Shown here piece after piece: positions 52,511 through 62,079 of a stretch of DNA of 64,000 bases. Position 1 is the stretch's first letter, and each line of letters begins with the position of its first letter. The notes below the pieces were generated by a model. It did not search any database, was not told the origin of the DNA, and saw only the letters and a list, made by a program, of their open reading frames with translations. This DNA comes from Chitinophaga sp. YR627 (lineage in GTDB: Bacteria; Bacteroidota; Bacteroidia; Chitinophagales; Chitinophagaceae). The stretch is taken from NCBI RefSeq assembly GCF_900114995.1, contig NZ_FOUX01000004.1, positions 62,001 to 126,000 on the forward strand, written 5' to 3'. A program made the position numbers and the translations under genes.

Positions 52511-54127
52511 ATGAAACGCTGGTTACCCATACTATTAAGCCTTGCCGGTGCATTGCTGTTATGGGCCGCATGGCCAACCGCGCCCTTTACCTTCCTGATA
52601 TTCATCGCATTTATTCCGCTGCTGCGGTTGGCTGATCTCGTACCACATGGTGGCCGCTTTTACGGATGCATTTTCCTGTCGCTGTTCTTCTGGAACCTCG
52701 CTACCACCTGGTGGGTAGGCAATACTACCGTACCGGCCAGTGGTCTGGCAGCAAACCTCATCAACACACTGGTAATGAGCGTTCCCCTGATGGGATACCA
52801 CCGCTCAAGAACGAGATTGGGCAGAACAGCCGGCTATTTTGCCCTGATAGTATACTGGTTGACGTTCGAATATGTTCACCTGAACTGGGAATTCAGCTGG
52901 CCATGGCTCAGTCTGGGAAACGTTTTCGCCATGCATCCTTCCTGGGTGCAATGGTATGAATACACCGGTGTCAGTGGCGGTACATTATGGGTGTTGCTTG
53001 CAAACATCCTGATCTATGAAACCTGGCGGCAGCGCAAACAGTATCCGGTACCTTTTTCAACATTCCTGTGGAAAACAGCCTGGAAACCTGCTGCCCTGAT
53101 CGTCATTCCACTGCTGCTCAGTTCTCTGATACAATACAGTTTTAAGGCACCTGCCGGTCCTACAGCCAAAGTAGTGATCGTGCAACCGAATATTGATCCT
53201 TACGACAAATTCGCAGAAGAAAACGAACAGGCACAACTGGATAAATTGCTGACACTTTCAGCCAAAGAAACAGATAGTACGACCAAATATATTGTCTGGC
53301 CGGAAACAGCTTTATTCACACGCGGTGTGTGGGAACATAAGCTGGCGTATGAAAATGAGACAGAGCGTATCAGACAGTTCCTGCGCAGTCATCCACGGGC
53401 AACGCTGATCAGCGGCGCGACTACCCTGAAACGTTATGATGTGGCAGATGAAGCACCTGTTCTGGCGCGTAGTTCAGATGACGGCAATCTGCGCTATGAT
53501 GTGTTCAACAGTGCTATACAACTGGATACATCTTACGCCGTACAGATATATCACAAGGCGAAACTGGTACCAGGGGTAGAACTGATCCCATATGCCCGCT
53601 ATATGTCTTTCATGAAGTCACTGGCACTGGACATGGGCGGTATCAGCGGTGGATATGGCCTTACACCAGGTGTGGCGCTATTGGAAGATGTGCACACACA
53701 TATTAAAGTATTACCTACTATCTGTTATGAATCAGTGTATGGAGAATACGTTGCAGAACATGTAAAACGGGGCGCCAATCTGCTGTTCATTATTACTAAT
53801 GATGGCTGGTGGGGAGATACAGAAGGGCATCGCCAGCATGCACAATATGCCCGTCTGCGGGCTATTGAAACCCGCCGCTGGGTGGCCCGCAGCGCTAATA
53901 CCGGCATATCCTGCGTAGTAGATCCGATGGGAAGATTGCAGCAACCACTCCCCTACTGGAAAGAAGGAGTTATCTCCGCAACTGTAACACCAGACGATAC
54001 TTTTACGTTCTATGTAAGATTCGGGGATCTGATTTCAAAAGCAGCCATTGCCTTCTGTCTGATGGTCATTTTATATAGCTATTATCTGAAATTCACCGGA
54101 AAAGGGAAGCTCCACAATGGTAACTGA
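52511..54127 (+). CDS. lnt: Apolipoprotein N-acyltransferase
   Basis: A 538-residue inner-membrane enzyme that adds the third acyl chain to the N-terminal Cys of lipoproteins. Six or more membrane segments fill the N-terminal part (about 1-215), with the nitrilase-like periplasmic domain after it. The catalytic triad is visible: Glu in WPETALF, Lys in YHKAKLVPGVE and Cys in TICYESVYGEY. The domain ends in one more membrane segment (about 510-530). Several lipoproteins of this window (phosphatase, BNR protein) would be its substrates. Confidence 0.93.
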   Translation: MKRWLPILLSLAGALLLWAAWPTAPFTFLIFIAFIPLLRLADLVPHGGRFYGCIFLSLFFWNLATTWWVGNTTVPASGLAANLINTLVMSVPLMGYHRSRTRLGRTAGYFALIVYWLTFEYVHLNWEFSWPWLSLGNVFAMHPSWVQWYEYTGVSGGTLWVLLANILIYETWRQRKQYPVPFSTFLWKTAWKPAALIVIPLLLSSLIQYSFKAPAGPTAKVVIVQPNIDPYDKFAEENEQAQLDKLLTLSAKETDSTTKYIVWPETALFTRGVWEHKLAYENETERIRQFLRSHPRATLISGATTLKRYDVADEAPVLARSSDDGNLRYDVFNSAIQLDTSYAVQIYHKAKLVPGVELIPYARYMSFMKSLALDMGGISGGYGLTPGVALLEDVHTHIKVLPTICYESVYGEYVAEHVKRGANLLFIITNDGWWGDTEGHRQHAQYARLRAIETRRWVARSANTGISCVVDPMGRLQQPLPYWKEGVISATVTPDDTFTFYVRFGDLISKAAIAFCLMVILYSYYLKFTGKGKLHNGN

Positions 54128-54170
54128 GCACATCGTATTTCGTCGTCTGTAACTAAAAAAATTAATTCTC

Positions 54171-54956
54171 GTGTCAAATAAACCTTCGACCCAAAATAAC
54201 AATCTAAAGGATAAGCCGGCTGTGCTGTTAATACATGGTTTTTCTGAGAATAACCAGATCTGGCACCGTCAGCTGGATACCTTGAGCGAACAGTTTTATG
54301 TGATCGTACCCGATCTTCCGGGTACAGGCGATACGCCAGTCACCACTCCGCTGAGTATGGAAAGTATGGCCGATTATGTATACGGTCTTTTACAGTCAGA
54401 AGGTATATCGAGGGTAACAGTGATCGGACATTCCATGGGGGGATATGTAGCCCTTGCATTGGCAGAAAAGTATCCTGCACTTATACAGGGATTAGGATTA
54501 TTCCATTCTACTGCCGCAGCTGATACAGAGGAAAAAAAAGAAGCCCGCCGGAAATCAATAAATATGATTGAGAAGTATGGCAATGAAGCTTTTGTAAAAC
54601 AGACAATGCCTAATATGTTCAGCCCTGCCTATAAAAAGCAGCATCCTGAACAAATTGAGTCGTATATTCAGATGTGTTTGCAGTGCTCACAGTCGTCGCA
54701 GATCGCTTATTATGAAGCAATGATCCTACGCCCTGACCGCACTGCAGTTTTATCATCTGTCACCGTGCCCGTGTTGTTTGTAATCGGAAAAGATGATACA
54801 GCAGTACCCATGCAGAATGTGCTGCCGCAGGTATCCATACCACGCATCAGCAGTATTTACATCTTTGAAGAAACGGGACATATGGGCATGTGGGAAATGC
54901 CCGAAGCCAGTAAACAACTGTTAGAACAGTTTATTCTTTTTTGCCAACACTATTGA
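54171..54956 (+). CDS. Alpha/beta hydrolase
   Basis: A 261-residue alpha/beta-hydrolase-fold protein with GTG start. Oxyanion segment LLIHGFSENNQIW, nucleophile elbow GHSMGG (Ser about residue 87), an acidic residue in VIGKDDTAVP and the catalytic His in ETGHMGMWE. No signal peptide, so probably cytoplasmic. It resembles ester/lactone hydrolases in general; substrate unknown. It lies 43 bp after lnt and its stop is 2 bp before the GTG of the next T9SS cargo gene, so the three are probably cotranscribed. Confidence 0.8.
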   Translation: MSNKPSTQNNNLKDKPAVLLIHGFSENNQIWHRQLDTLSEQFYVIVPDLPGTGDTPVTTPLSMESMADYVYGLLQSEGISRVTVIGHSMGGYVALALAEKYPALIQGLGLFHSTAAADTEEKKEARRKSINMIEKYGNEAFVKQTMPNMFSPAYKKQHPEQIESYIQMCLQCSQSSQIAYYEAMILRPDRTAVLSSVTVPVLFVIGKDDTAVPMQNVLPQVSIPRISSIYIFEETGHMGMWEMPEASKQLLEQFILFCQHY

Positions 54957-54958
54957 AT

Positions 54959-57613
54959 GTGAAAAGGACCCTTAGACTATTGCTATTTATTCTCCTGATT
55001 GGAAACGTTACAAAAGCCTCCCACATTATCGGAGGCGAAATGTTTTATAAATATGTTTCCCGCAATACAGCAGACAATACGATTACCTACCAGGTAACGT
55101 TAAAACTGTTCCGTATCTGCGGTAGCGGACAGAATATAGCAGAGTTGCCCGACAAGGTCTACTTTTCCATTTTCAATAAAGCAAGCAATACGCCCTTCGA
55201 AGCCCCGCTGGTGAGCAGGGCTACCAAAGAGACCAAAAACCTCGGACAGGTAGATCCCTGTATCGTGAATCCACCGGATATCTGTTTCCAGATCGGTACC
55301 TATGTGCACAACATTACAGTACCGGTGACCGGAAGCGGTTATGTGGTGTCCTTCCAGAGCTGCTGCCGCGATAACTCTATGCAGAATATCGTGGATACAC
55401 GTAATCCGAATAACGAACAGCAATTCCCAGGCAACGGCGCTACCTACTTCACAGAATTACCGGGATCAACCGGTATTCTGGACAACTCAAGTCCTTACTT
55501 CGCAAAAGATGAAGCAGTACTCGTGTGTGCCAATAAAAAATTCTCCTATGACTTTTCTGCCATAGATCCCAACAGCGACAGCCTGGTATATACGTTCTGT
55601 GATGCATATGGTGGTGGTTATACTACCAACCAGACAGGTATACCCAACCCTTCTGATGCGCCGCCTTATAACTTTATTCCATATAAGAGTCCATTTACCG
55701 GATCAACTCCGCTGGGTATCGATGCTGTCATCGATCCGAAAACAGGGGTGATCTCCGGTATCGCTCCCAACGCTGGTAAATATGTGGTAACCGTCTGCGC
55801 CTCCGAATACCGTAATGGCATATTACTTGGCATTCACCGCAAAGATTTCCACATCAACGTCACCACCTGTGTGCGGGAAGTTGTCGCCGCCATGCCGGAG
55901 AAATACAATGACTGCTCCGGGTATACGGTCACATTTGTCAACAACAGTACAGAAGGTAAAACCTATGACTGGGATTTTGGCGACGGACAGAAAGTAACAA
56001 CCACCAGTACAGCTGATCTGCCACATACCTACACCAGAGACGGTACTTATACCGTGAAACTCTGGGTGGATAAAAACAGTAATTGCGGCGACAGTGCAAC
56101 GGCGACAGCCTATGTATATCCGATGCTGCGGCCAGATCCCCGTATCAGCGGATTCTGTACCAATACCACGACCGTTTTTACGGATCGCTCCACGACCTCC
56201 AGCGGCAGCGATGCAATCAACTATTATCGCTGGGATTTCGGCAATGAATCAACTGATGCCGATACATCCCGCCAGAAGAACGCAACTTATCAGTATCCTG
56301 GCCCAGGCAACTATGATGTTGTGCTGCAAATAAAGACGGTACAGGGCTGTGAACGTTTCGATACGACCAACATCATTATATATGATAAGCCGCCGTTAAA
56401 CACTACCGTAGATACCCTTCTCTGTATCCGTAACTCCTTACAGTTATTTGCAGAAAGTCTGGTAGATGGTAATGTGGTAACCGGCACCTACGCCTGGACA
56501 CCGGCCTATAACATCACAAATGCCAATACGGCGACACCTACCATTTCGCCTAAAAGAGATACCACTTACACCGTAACATTTACAGATGCTACCGGTTGTA
56601 CCAATTCAAAACAGGTGGCAATAGATGTAAGAGATACGCTTGTCATCAGGACGATCGCCGACAGTACAGTATGTACCGGTGATGAAGTACATCTGCGCGC
56701 ATTCCCTGACGGTGATTATCCGCTTACCTGGCGCAATGCAGCTACCAATACGGTTGTAGGAGAAGGACTCATTCTAAACATCGTTCCTCCGGCACCGACA
56801 GTTACTTACATTGTACGTGGAGAACTGGGTAGCTGTGACGGCTTTGACAATGTAAAACTGACTGTCGTCGATCCTCCGGCTGCTTACGCAGGAGAAGATA
56901 CTACCATCTGTTATGGAGAACAGGTCATTTTGCGGGCATCAGGCGGCAGTAGCTACCAATGGTCGCCTGCCAGCACACTGAGCTCACCGAGAAGCGCCAA
57001 TACCGCAGCAAGGCCTGTAGATACCACACAATACATCGTTACCGTTACGGACCTACTGGGTTGCCCTAAACCGATTAACGATACCGTACAGATCAATGTA
57101 GTACCTCCGGTACCTGCCTTCGCCGGTAATGATACCATCGCCATGCTGAACCAGCCTTTCCAGCTGAATGCCTCCGGCGGCGCCACGTATGTATGGACGC
57201 CGGCTGACGGACTGGATAATCCGAATGTCTATAATCCGACCACTACCATCAATCACGATTTTACATATACCGTAACCGTCTATACGGCTGAAGGTTGTGT
57301 CGGCAGGGATAATATCAAAATCCGCTTTATCGCAGGACCGGATATCTATGTTCCGACCGGTTTCTCACCTAACGGAGACGGCCAGAACGACATCTTCCGC
57401 CCACTGCCTGTGGGTATTGTACAGATGGACTTTTTCAGGGTCTATGACCGCTGGGGAAAACTGATGTTCAGTACTGACAAGTATATGCAGGGATGGGACG
57501 GCTACTTTAATGGTTCACCCGCTGCCGTTGGTACATACGTTTGGGTAGTCCAGGGTAAAAATGTCAACGATGAAACCGTGATAAGGAAAGGTACAGTGAC
57601 CCTTGTCAGATAG
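54959..57613 (+). CDS. PKD-repeat T9SS type B cargo protein, first of tandem paralogues
   Basis: An 884-residue exported protein. Signal peptide (VKRTLRLLLFILLIGNVTKAS), an N-terminal domain of about 270 residues starting with HIIGGEMFYKYV and shared with the next cargo gene, PKD domains (YDWDFGDG, RWDFGNEST), Ig-like domains, and a type B CTD (FSPNGDGQND, YDRWGK, WDGY). The frame also allows TTG starts at 54941 and 54953, which overlap the previous stop; GTG at 54959 starts the signal peptide. Surface-exposed, gliding-associated export is inferred; ligand unknown. No PorP/SprF gene accompanies it. Confidence 0.85.
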   Translation: MKRTLRLLLFILLIGNVTKASHIIGGEMFYKYVSRNTADNTITYQVTLKLFRICGSGQNIAELPDKVYFSIFNKASNTPFEAPLVSRATKETKNLGQVDPCIVNPPDICFQIGTYVHNITVPVTGSGYVVSFQSCCRDNSMQNIVDTRNPNNEQQFPGNGATYFTELPGSTGILDNSSPYFAKDEAVLVCANKKFSYDFSAIDPNSDSLVYTFCDAYGGGYTTNQTGIPNPSDAPPYNFIPYKSPFTGSTPLGIDAVIDPKTGVISGIAPNAGKYVVTVCASEYRNGILLGIHRKDFHINVTTCVREVVAAMPEKYNDCSGYTVTFVNNSTEGKTYDWDFGDGQKVTTTSTADLPHTYTRDGTYTVKLWVDKNSNCGDSATATAYVYPMLRPDPRISGFCTNTTTVFTDRSTTSSGSDAINYYRWDFGNESTDADTSRQKNATYQYPGPGNYDVVLQIKTVQGCERFDTTNIIIYDKPPLNTTVDTLLCIRNSLQLFAESLVDGNVVTGTYAWTPAYNITNANTATPTISPKRDTTYTVTFTDATGCTNSKQVAIDVRDTLVIRTIADSTVCTGDEVHLRAFPDGDYPLTWRNAATNTVVGEGLILNIVPPAPTVTYIVRGELGSCDGFDNVKLTVVDPPAAYAGEDTTICYGEQVILRASGGSSYQWSPASTLSSPRSANTAARPVDTTQYIVTVTDLLGCPKPINDTVQINVVPPVPAFAGNDTIAMLNQPFQLNASGGATYVWTPADGLDNPNVYNPTTTINHDFTYTVTVYTAEGCVGRDNIKIRFIAGPDIYVPTGFSPNGDGQNDIFRPLPVGIVQMDFFRVYDRWGKLMFSTDKYMQGWDGYFNGSPAAVGTYVWVVQGKNVNDETVIRKGTVTLVR

Positions 57614-57769
57614 AAAAATCTATATCTAATTACATACTTTCAATTGTAAAGAACTATTCTACAGATAGTTCCAGAACCCGCGTGTACACTGGAAAAAATG
57701 ATTGTTCAAACGGCTTTTTTTTTGTAAATTCCTATACGAAAGTCATTTTACAGATTTGCACCCCTTTGA

Positions 57770-59698
57770 ATGTACAGATTCCTTATTCTGGCTATTTGCT
57801 GCACCTTTGTCCACGTTAGAGCAGACGCCTACCACATAATTGGCGGTGAGATTTACTACACTTATGTGGGGACAGCGGGAGACGGAGTATTCCGTTATGA
57901 AATCGTGCTCAAATTATACCGGGACGCAGACTTTACCTGCGGGCCCATACAGGGTTGTCTCGATCACTTCGAAGACCCTGTCCCAATCAACATATACAAT
58001 TCCGGCGGACAGCGTATCACCAACGCCCTCCAGTTGTATATCAAACAAACCTTCCCCCTCCGGGATACCCTCAAGAATCCCTGCCTCGCTCCCCGAACGC
58101 AAAACCTCGAAGTCGCTTATTACAGAGATACCGTTGAACTGCCGGCAAGTCCGGGTGGTTACTATGTGACTTATCAGCGTTGCTGCCGTGGAGAAAAGCT
58201 GGTGAACATACATGACTCCGAACATGAAGGGTCTACTTTTTATACCGTCATTCCCGGCACCGACAAGCGACCTACAAATAGCAGCGCACGTTTCAATCAC
58301 GACGGAGCCATCGTCATCTGTAATTCACTCCCATTTGCCTTTAATTATTCCGCTACTGATCCTGACGGCGACAGTCTGACCTACATGCTTTGCAGCGCGC
58401 TCACAGGTGGCGCCACCCGAAGCGAAGCAATGTCCACAACACCGCCACCATACACCAACACCGTCAATTACGTGGCTCCCTATTCCGGCGCCAATCCCAT
58501 GGGCGGCGCACCACAGATATCTATTGACAACAATGGTATACTGCGTGGCACGCCAAACCGGGAAGGTAAATTCGTGATCTCTGTTTGCGTTAATGAATAT
58601 GACCGCCGTACAAAAATACTCCTGGGTACCCATCATAAAGACCTGCTGCTGACCGTCTTTAATTGTAAGACCAATATCAAGGCAGGCTTCCCTTCTGTGC
58701 TGATGAACTGTGTTGAAAATACTGATCTCGCTGTCACTATTCCCAACTATAGCAACGCCGGATTTACCTCCGCCTATTACTGGGAATTCGGAGACGGCAC
58801 CGATACCGTTACTTTCGATAAGACCGTCTTCTCTCACCAATACCCCGATACCGGCATTTTTAAGGTTAAACTGGTCGTAAACCGGGGTTTGTCCTGTACT
58901 GACAGTGTAACCGGCTTTGTGCATAATTATCCCGGTTTAAAAGCAGACTTCACGATGGAAGGTCTGTGCCGGGGGGAACCCATCCGCTTCAATGATATTT
59001 CTTCCTATAGATACGGCAAAATAACCAGCCGCCGCTGGGATATTGGTGTAACTGATGCACCGCAGTTCGCCAGTGCCGTCAGCACACAACTGAGCTACGT
59101 CTACCAGGATGGAGGCGCTTATACCGTCACACTCAAAATACTGACCGACCGATCGTGCAGTGCAGAACTGGCAAAAGATATCACGGTGTATGAAGTCAAT
59201 CCGTTTGCCGGCAATGATACCATCCTTGCCAAAGGCCAGAAATTGCAACTCAATGCCAGTGGCGGGGAATTCTATGCCTGGTCACCTCCGCAGGGACTTA
59301 GTAATGTCAATATCGCTGATCCGTATGTCAGCGGCGATGTGGATATGACCTACCTGCTGAAAGTGTCCAACTCACAGGGCTGCTTCGGTTACGATTCCAT
59401 TAGTGTGAAATACTACGCCGGACCTGAAATATATATCCCGACCGCCTTTAGTCCTAATGGCGACGGACAGAACGACCGCTTCCGCTTCATCCCGGTTGGC
59501 ATCACCGAATATGAATACTTCCGCATCTTCAACCGGTGGGGACAGGAAATCTATTCCTCCACCGACTTCCGCCAGGGATGGGATGGCACCATCAAAGGAG
59601 CACCTGCGCCTGTAGATACCTACATCTGGATACTTGCCGGAAAAGATTTAACCGGTAAAAGTATTTTAAAGAAAGGCACAGTAACTTTGGTGAAATAA
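57770..59698 (+). CDS. PKD-repeat T9SS type B cargo protein, second of tandem paralogues
   Basis: A 642-residue exported protein with a signal peptide (MYRFLILAICCTFVHVRA), the same N-terminal domain as the preceding gene (YHIIGGEIYYTYVG..., QRCCRGEKLVNI, NYSATDPDGDSLTYML), a PKD domain (YWEFGDGTDT), an Ig-like domain and a type B CTD (FSPNGDGQNDRF, FNRWGQ, WDGT). It is a shorter paralogue, most likely from tandem duplication with loss or gain of central Ig/PKD units. It ends 10 bp before an SDR gene. Confidence 0.86.
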   Translation: MYRFLILAICCTFVHVRADAYHIIGGEIYYTYVGTAGDGVFRYEIVLKLYRDADFTCGPIQGCLDHFEDPVPINIYNSGGQRITNALQLYIKQTFPLRDTLKNPCLAPRTQNLEVAYYRDTVELPASPGGYYVTYQRCCRGEKLVNIHDSEHEGSTFYTVIPGTDKRPTNSSARFNHDGAIVICNSLPFAFNYSATDPDGDSLTYMLCSALTGGATRSEAMSTTPPPYTNTVNYVAPYSGANPMGGAPQISIDNNGILRGTPNREGKFVISVCVNEYDRRTKILLGTHHKDLLLTVFNCKTNIKAGFPSVLMNCVENTDLAVTIPNYSNAGFTSAYYWEFGDGTDTVTFDKTVFSHQYPDTGIFKVKLVVNRGLSCTDSVTGFVHNYPGLKADFTMEGLCRGEPIRFNDISSYRYGKITSRRWDIGVTDAPQFASAVSTQLSYVYQDGGAYTVTLKILTDRSCSAELAKDITVYEVNPFAGNDTILAKGQKLQLNASGGEFYAWSPPQGLSNVNIADPYVSGDVDMTYLLKVSNSQGCFGYDSISVKYYAGPEIYIPTAFSPNGDGQNDRFRFIPVGITEYEYFRIFNRWGQEIYSSTDFRQGWDGTIKGAPAPVDTYIWILAGKDLTGKSILKKGTVTLVK

Positions 59699-59708
59699 AA
59701 TTGGATTT

Positions 59709-60464
59709 ATGGCAATAGTTCTAGTGACCGGAGCTACCTCAGGCTTTGGTGAAGCATGCGCAAAAAAGTTCGCAGCGAATGGTTATGATGTGATTATCAC
59801 CGGAAGAAGACAGGAAAGATTAACAGCATTACAACAGCAATTGCAGGAGGAACATAAGGTTGCCGTATTGCCACTTTGTTTTGATGTGAGAGAACAACAG
59901 GCTGTCAGTGATATACTGGGCAATATCCCGGAACAATGGAAAGCCATCGATATTCTGATCAATAACGCCGGACTCGCACTCGGATTCAGCTCCATTGAAG
60001 ATGGTGATCTCTCCGACTGGGATACCATGATCGATACCAACGTAAAAGGACTCCTCTACGTATCCAGGGTCGTAATGCCCTGGATGAAACAAAGACGTAC
60101 CGGCCATATCATCAACCTGGGCTCTACTGCCGCCAAACAGGTCTATGCCAAAGGACACGTATACTGTGCGACCAAAGCTGCGGTTGATTCCATCTCCCAG
60201 GGTATGCGTATCGACCTCCTTCCTTATCGTGTCAAGGTGACAGCCGTACATCCGGGCGCAGCTGAAACAGAGTTTTCAGAAGTCCGCTTCAAAGGAGATA
60301 AAGACAAGGCTGACAACGTCTACAAAGGCTTTCAGCCGCTGACAGGACAGGATGTAGCCGATACCATCTACTACTGCGCTACCCTGCCACCACATGTATG
60401 TATTAACGATCTGGTGATCACCTGCCTGCAACAGGCCAATGCTTACTACTTCGATAAAGAGTAA
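59709..60464 (+). CDS. SDR family NAD(P)-dependent oxidoreductase (YdfG-like)
   Basis: A 251-residue classical short-chain dehydrogenase. The cofactor motif TGATSGFGEA, the NNAG segment (LINNAGLALG) and the catalytic Tyr-x3-Lys (YCATK, with Ser in NLGSTAAK) are intact. It resembles YdfG-type enzymes that oxidise serine-like 3-hydroxy acids or reduce malonic semialdehyde; this substrate assignment is a guess from family resemblance. It begins 10 bp after the cargo gene, possibly by read-through. Confidence 0.87.
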   Translation: MAIVLVTGATSGFGEACAKKFAANGYDVIITGRRQERLTALQQQLQEEHKVAVLPLCFDVREQQAVSDILGNIPEQWKAIDILINNAGLALGFSSIEDGDLSDWDTMIDTNVKGLLYVSRVVMPWMKQRRTGHIINLGSTAAKQVYAKGHVYCATKAAVDSISQGMRIDLLPYRVKVTAVHPGAAETEFSEVRFKGDKDKADNVYKGFQPLTGQDVADTIYYCATLPPHVCINDLVITCLQQANAYYFDKE

Positions 60465-60515
60465 AAAAACATAATATAACACGTAGATGTTATTTCATAT
60501 ACAATACATTGTTTT

Positions 60516-60523
60516 TAAATTTG
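60516..60523 (+). promoter_or_regulatory. Candidate -7 box of small transcription unit
   Basis: TAAATTTG matches TAnnTTTG; AT-rich surroundings make it a weaker call, and no good -33 partner was found. A 7-bp stem ACCTCCG/CGGAGGT with a 2-nt loop follows at 60579-60594. Confidence 0.4.
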
Positions 60524-60663
60524 AAACTATTAACGTATATGAGGACTATTGTGATGTGATGTATGTAGGGTGAGGAATACCTCCGGACGGAGGTGATGCT
60601 AACTATGACCGTTTTTTAATGCTTTTTTAATGCCGACTATCTATCCTAAAAAACCATATCCCT

Positions 60664-60804
60664 ATGCTTACATTTGCAACACTGTATTTGTTGCGCCTCT
60701 ACTATCCAAGATGGAAAGCAGAGTGGCGCTTTTACTCCGACAGATCTAAAAGAAATAATTACGGTCGCTGGGTTACTCGCCAGGACGTGAATTGGGGCTT
60801 TTAG
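60664..60804 (+). CDS. Small 46-aa ORF, unknown function
   Basis: ATG to TAG, 46 codons, rich in aromatic and basic residues: hydrophobic start (MLTFATLYLLRLYYPRW), Lys/Arg/Ser/Asn-rich middle, end in NWGF. It lies between a possible -7 box (60516-60523) with a leader hairpin (60579-60594) and a perfect terminator (60826-60858), so it may be an independent short gene or a small RNA. No family recognised. Short-ORF chance is appreciable, so confidence is limited. Confidence 0.42.
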   Translation: MLTFATLYLLRLYYPRWKAEWRFYSDRSKRNNYGRWVTRQDVNWGF

Positions 60805-60825
60805 TACTGAAAATGAAATCTGATT

Positions 60826-60858
60826 AAATCCCGCCGGTGCATGCCGGCGGGATTTTTA
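60826..60858. terminator. Bidirectional terminator before BNR gene
   Basis: Perfect 12-bp stem AAATCCCGCCGG (60826-60837) and CCGGCGGGATTT (60844-60855), loop TGCATG, followed by T residues. It serves the small plus-strand unit and the minus-strand BNR gene ending at 60860. Confidence 0.88.
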
Positions 60859-60859
60859 T

Positions 60860-62074
60860 TTACTCTCTTATCAACATACAACGCACCTGTTGCAGCTCTC
60901 CCACACGCTGTGTATATGCCATCAGCGCAGTGCCTTTATCCACACTCCTGATCACCGGAAAAGTAGAATACGCAGAATCAGACGTCAGTAATCCTGTATC
61001 CAATACTTTTCCTGCCCCATCTCTCCACTGAAAACCTACACGACTGTTAAACGTATTATTGGGCAGCTTCACGGGTTCATCCCATACGATCAGTACCTTG
61101 TCATCCGGCAAGGCGGTGATCTGCGGATGCTTTGCCATTGGCGCCGAACTTACTTTCTGCTTTTGAGAATAGGTTTGTCCGTTGTCGGCAGACTGACAAT
61201 AATACACACCTTCTCCACCACCCATCGTAAACCAGGCAAAGTGCATTCCCTCCCTGTTTTTGACCATGGCTGGTCCGGTATGTGGACAACCTCTCACGAC
61301 CCAGTTATCTGCGCTGATACGGTTCATCCTGGAAAAGGTATTACCCCCATCCTCCGATACCATATGCACCATATCTCTGATGGAATCATTGATGATATCC
61401 CTGAAGGCAATGTGAATACCTCCCTTATCATCCGTATACAGATCCGTCCTGCAACACTGACAAACTGTTTCCGCCAGTGCTTTCTCTTTCCGGAAACCGT
61501 TATGTCCATCAGTCACCGCAAAATAGAGTGAGGAGCCCTCTGCATCTACTGACTTTCTGTTATCCAGCCAGATAGCAGCTGCCTCTCCGCCAGGTAATAA
61601 AGCCACATCAAAATACCGCTGATCATAACTCCCCGTATCTGTTACTAATGGCACTGCTGCCTCCCAGGTCTTCCCTTCATTCAGAGAACGTGTGTAAAAC
61701 ACCCTTCCTGCGTATTTATTCCGTGCGTCGTCTTGTTCTACTCCATAAATAGCGATCACCTCTCCATCGGGCTTAAAAACCATTTTAGGCATGTTCTCCG
61801 CATGGGGTAGGATACCATTCGCAGTAGCAACTCTCACAGGCGCTGAAAAACTATTCCCCTTATCTGTTGACACAGCATAATACAAAGTACCTGTATCCGC
61901 CCCCTTTGCCGTCTCTACCCAACTGATAACCGTACGCCCGTCAGTGGTTGTTGTTACAAACGGACACGAAGCATCCTGCGTAACATTCGACAGCAACTGC
62001 TCTTTACTGTTTTTTTCACTGTTACAGGCAACTGCACACATTGCCATAAAAACTATCCATCGTCTGATTCCCAT
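60860..62074 (-). CDS. BNR/sialidase-like propeller lipoprotein with CQCC and GCPH motifs
   Basis: A 404-residue lipoprotein (lipobox AVAC, lipidated Cys17) with a sialidase-type beta-propeller: Asp-box-like repeats such as STDKGNSFSAPV, SLNEGKTWEAA, SEDGGNTFSRM, SADNGQTYSQK. It is routinely labelled as sialidase-like, but two unusual motifs stand out: CQCC at residues 205-208 and GCPH at 262-265, which look like metal ligands. It starts 5 bp after the TonB receptor gene, so they form an operon; a role in metal (perhaps copper) or ligand uptake fits better than glycan cleavage, but this is inference. Confidence 0.75.
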   Translation of the reverse strand: MGIRRWIVFMAMCAVACNSEKNSKEQLLSNVTQDASCPFVTTTTDGRTVISWVETAKGADTGTLYYAVSTDKGNSFSAPVRVATANGILPHAENMPKMVFKPDGEVIAIYGVEQDDARNKYAGRVFYTRSLNEGKTWEAAVPLVTDTGSYDQRYFDVALLPGGEAAAIWLDNRKSVDAEGSSLYFAVTDGHNGFRKEKALAETVCQCCRTDLYTDDKGGIHIAFRDIINDSIRDMVHMVSEDGGNTFSRMNRISADNWVVRGCPHTGPAMVKNREGMHFAWFTMGGGEGVYYCQSADNGQTYSQKQKVSSAPMAKHPQITALPDDKVLIVWDEPVKLPNNTFNSRVGFQWRDGAGKVLDTGLLTSDSAYSTFPVIRSVDKGTALMAYTQRVGELQQVRCMLIRE

Positions 62075-62079
62075 CGTGA

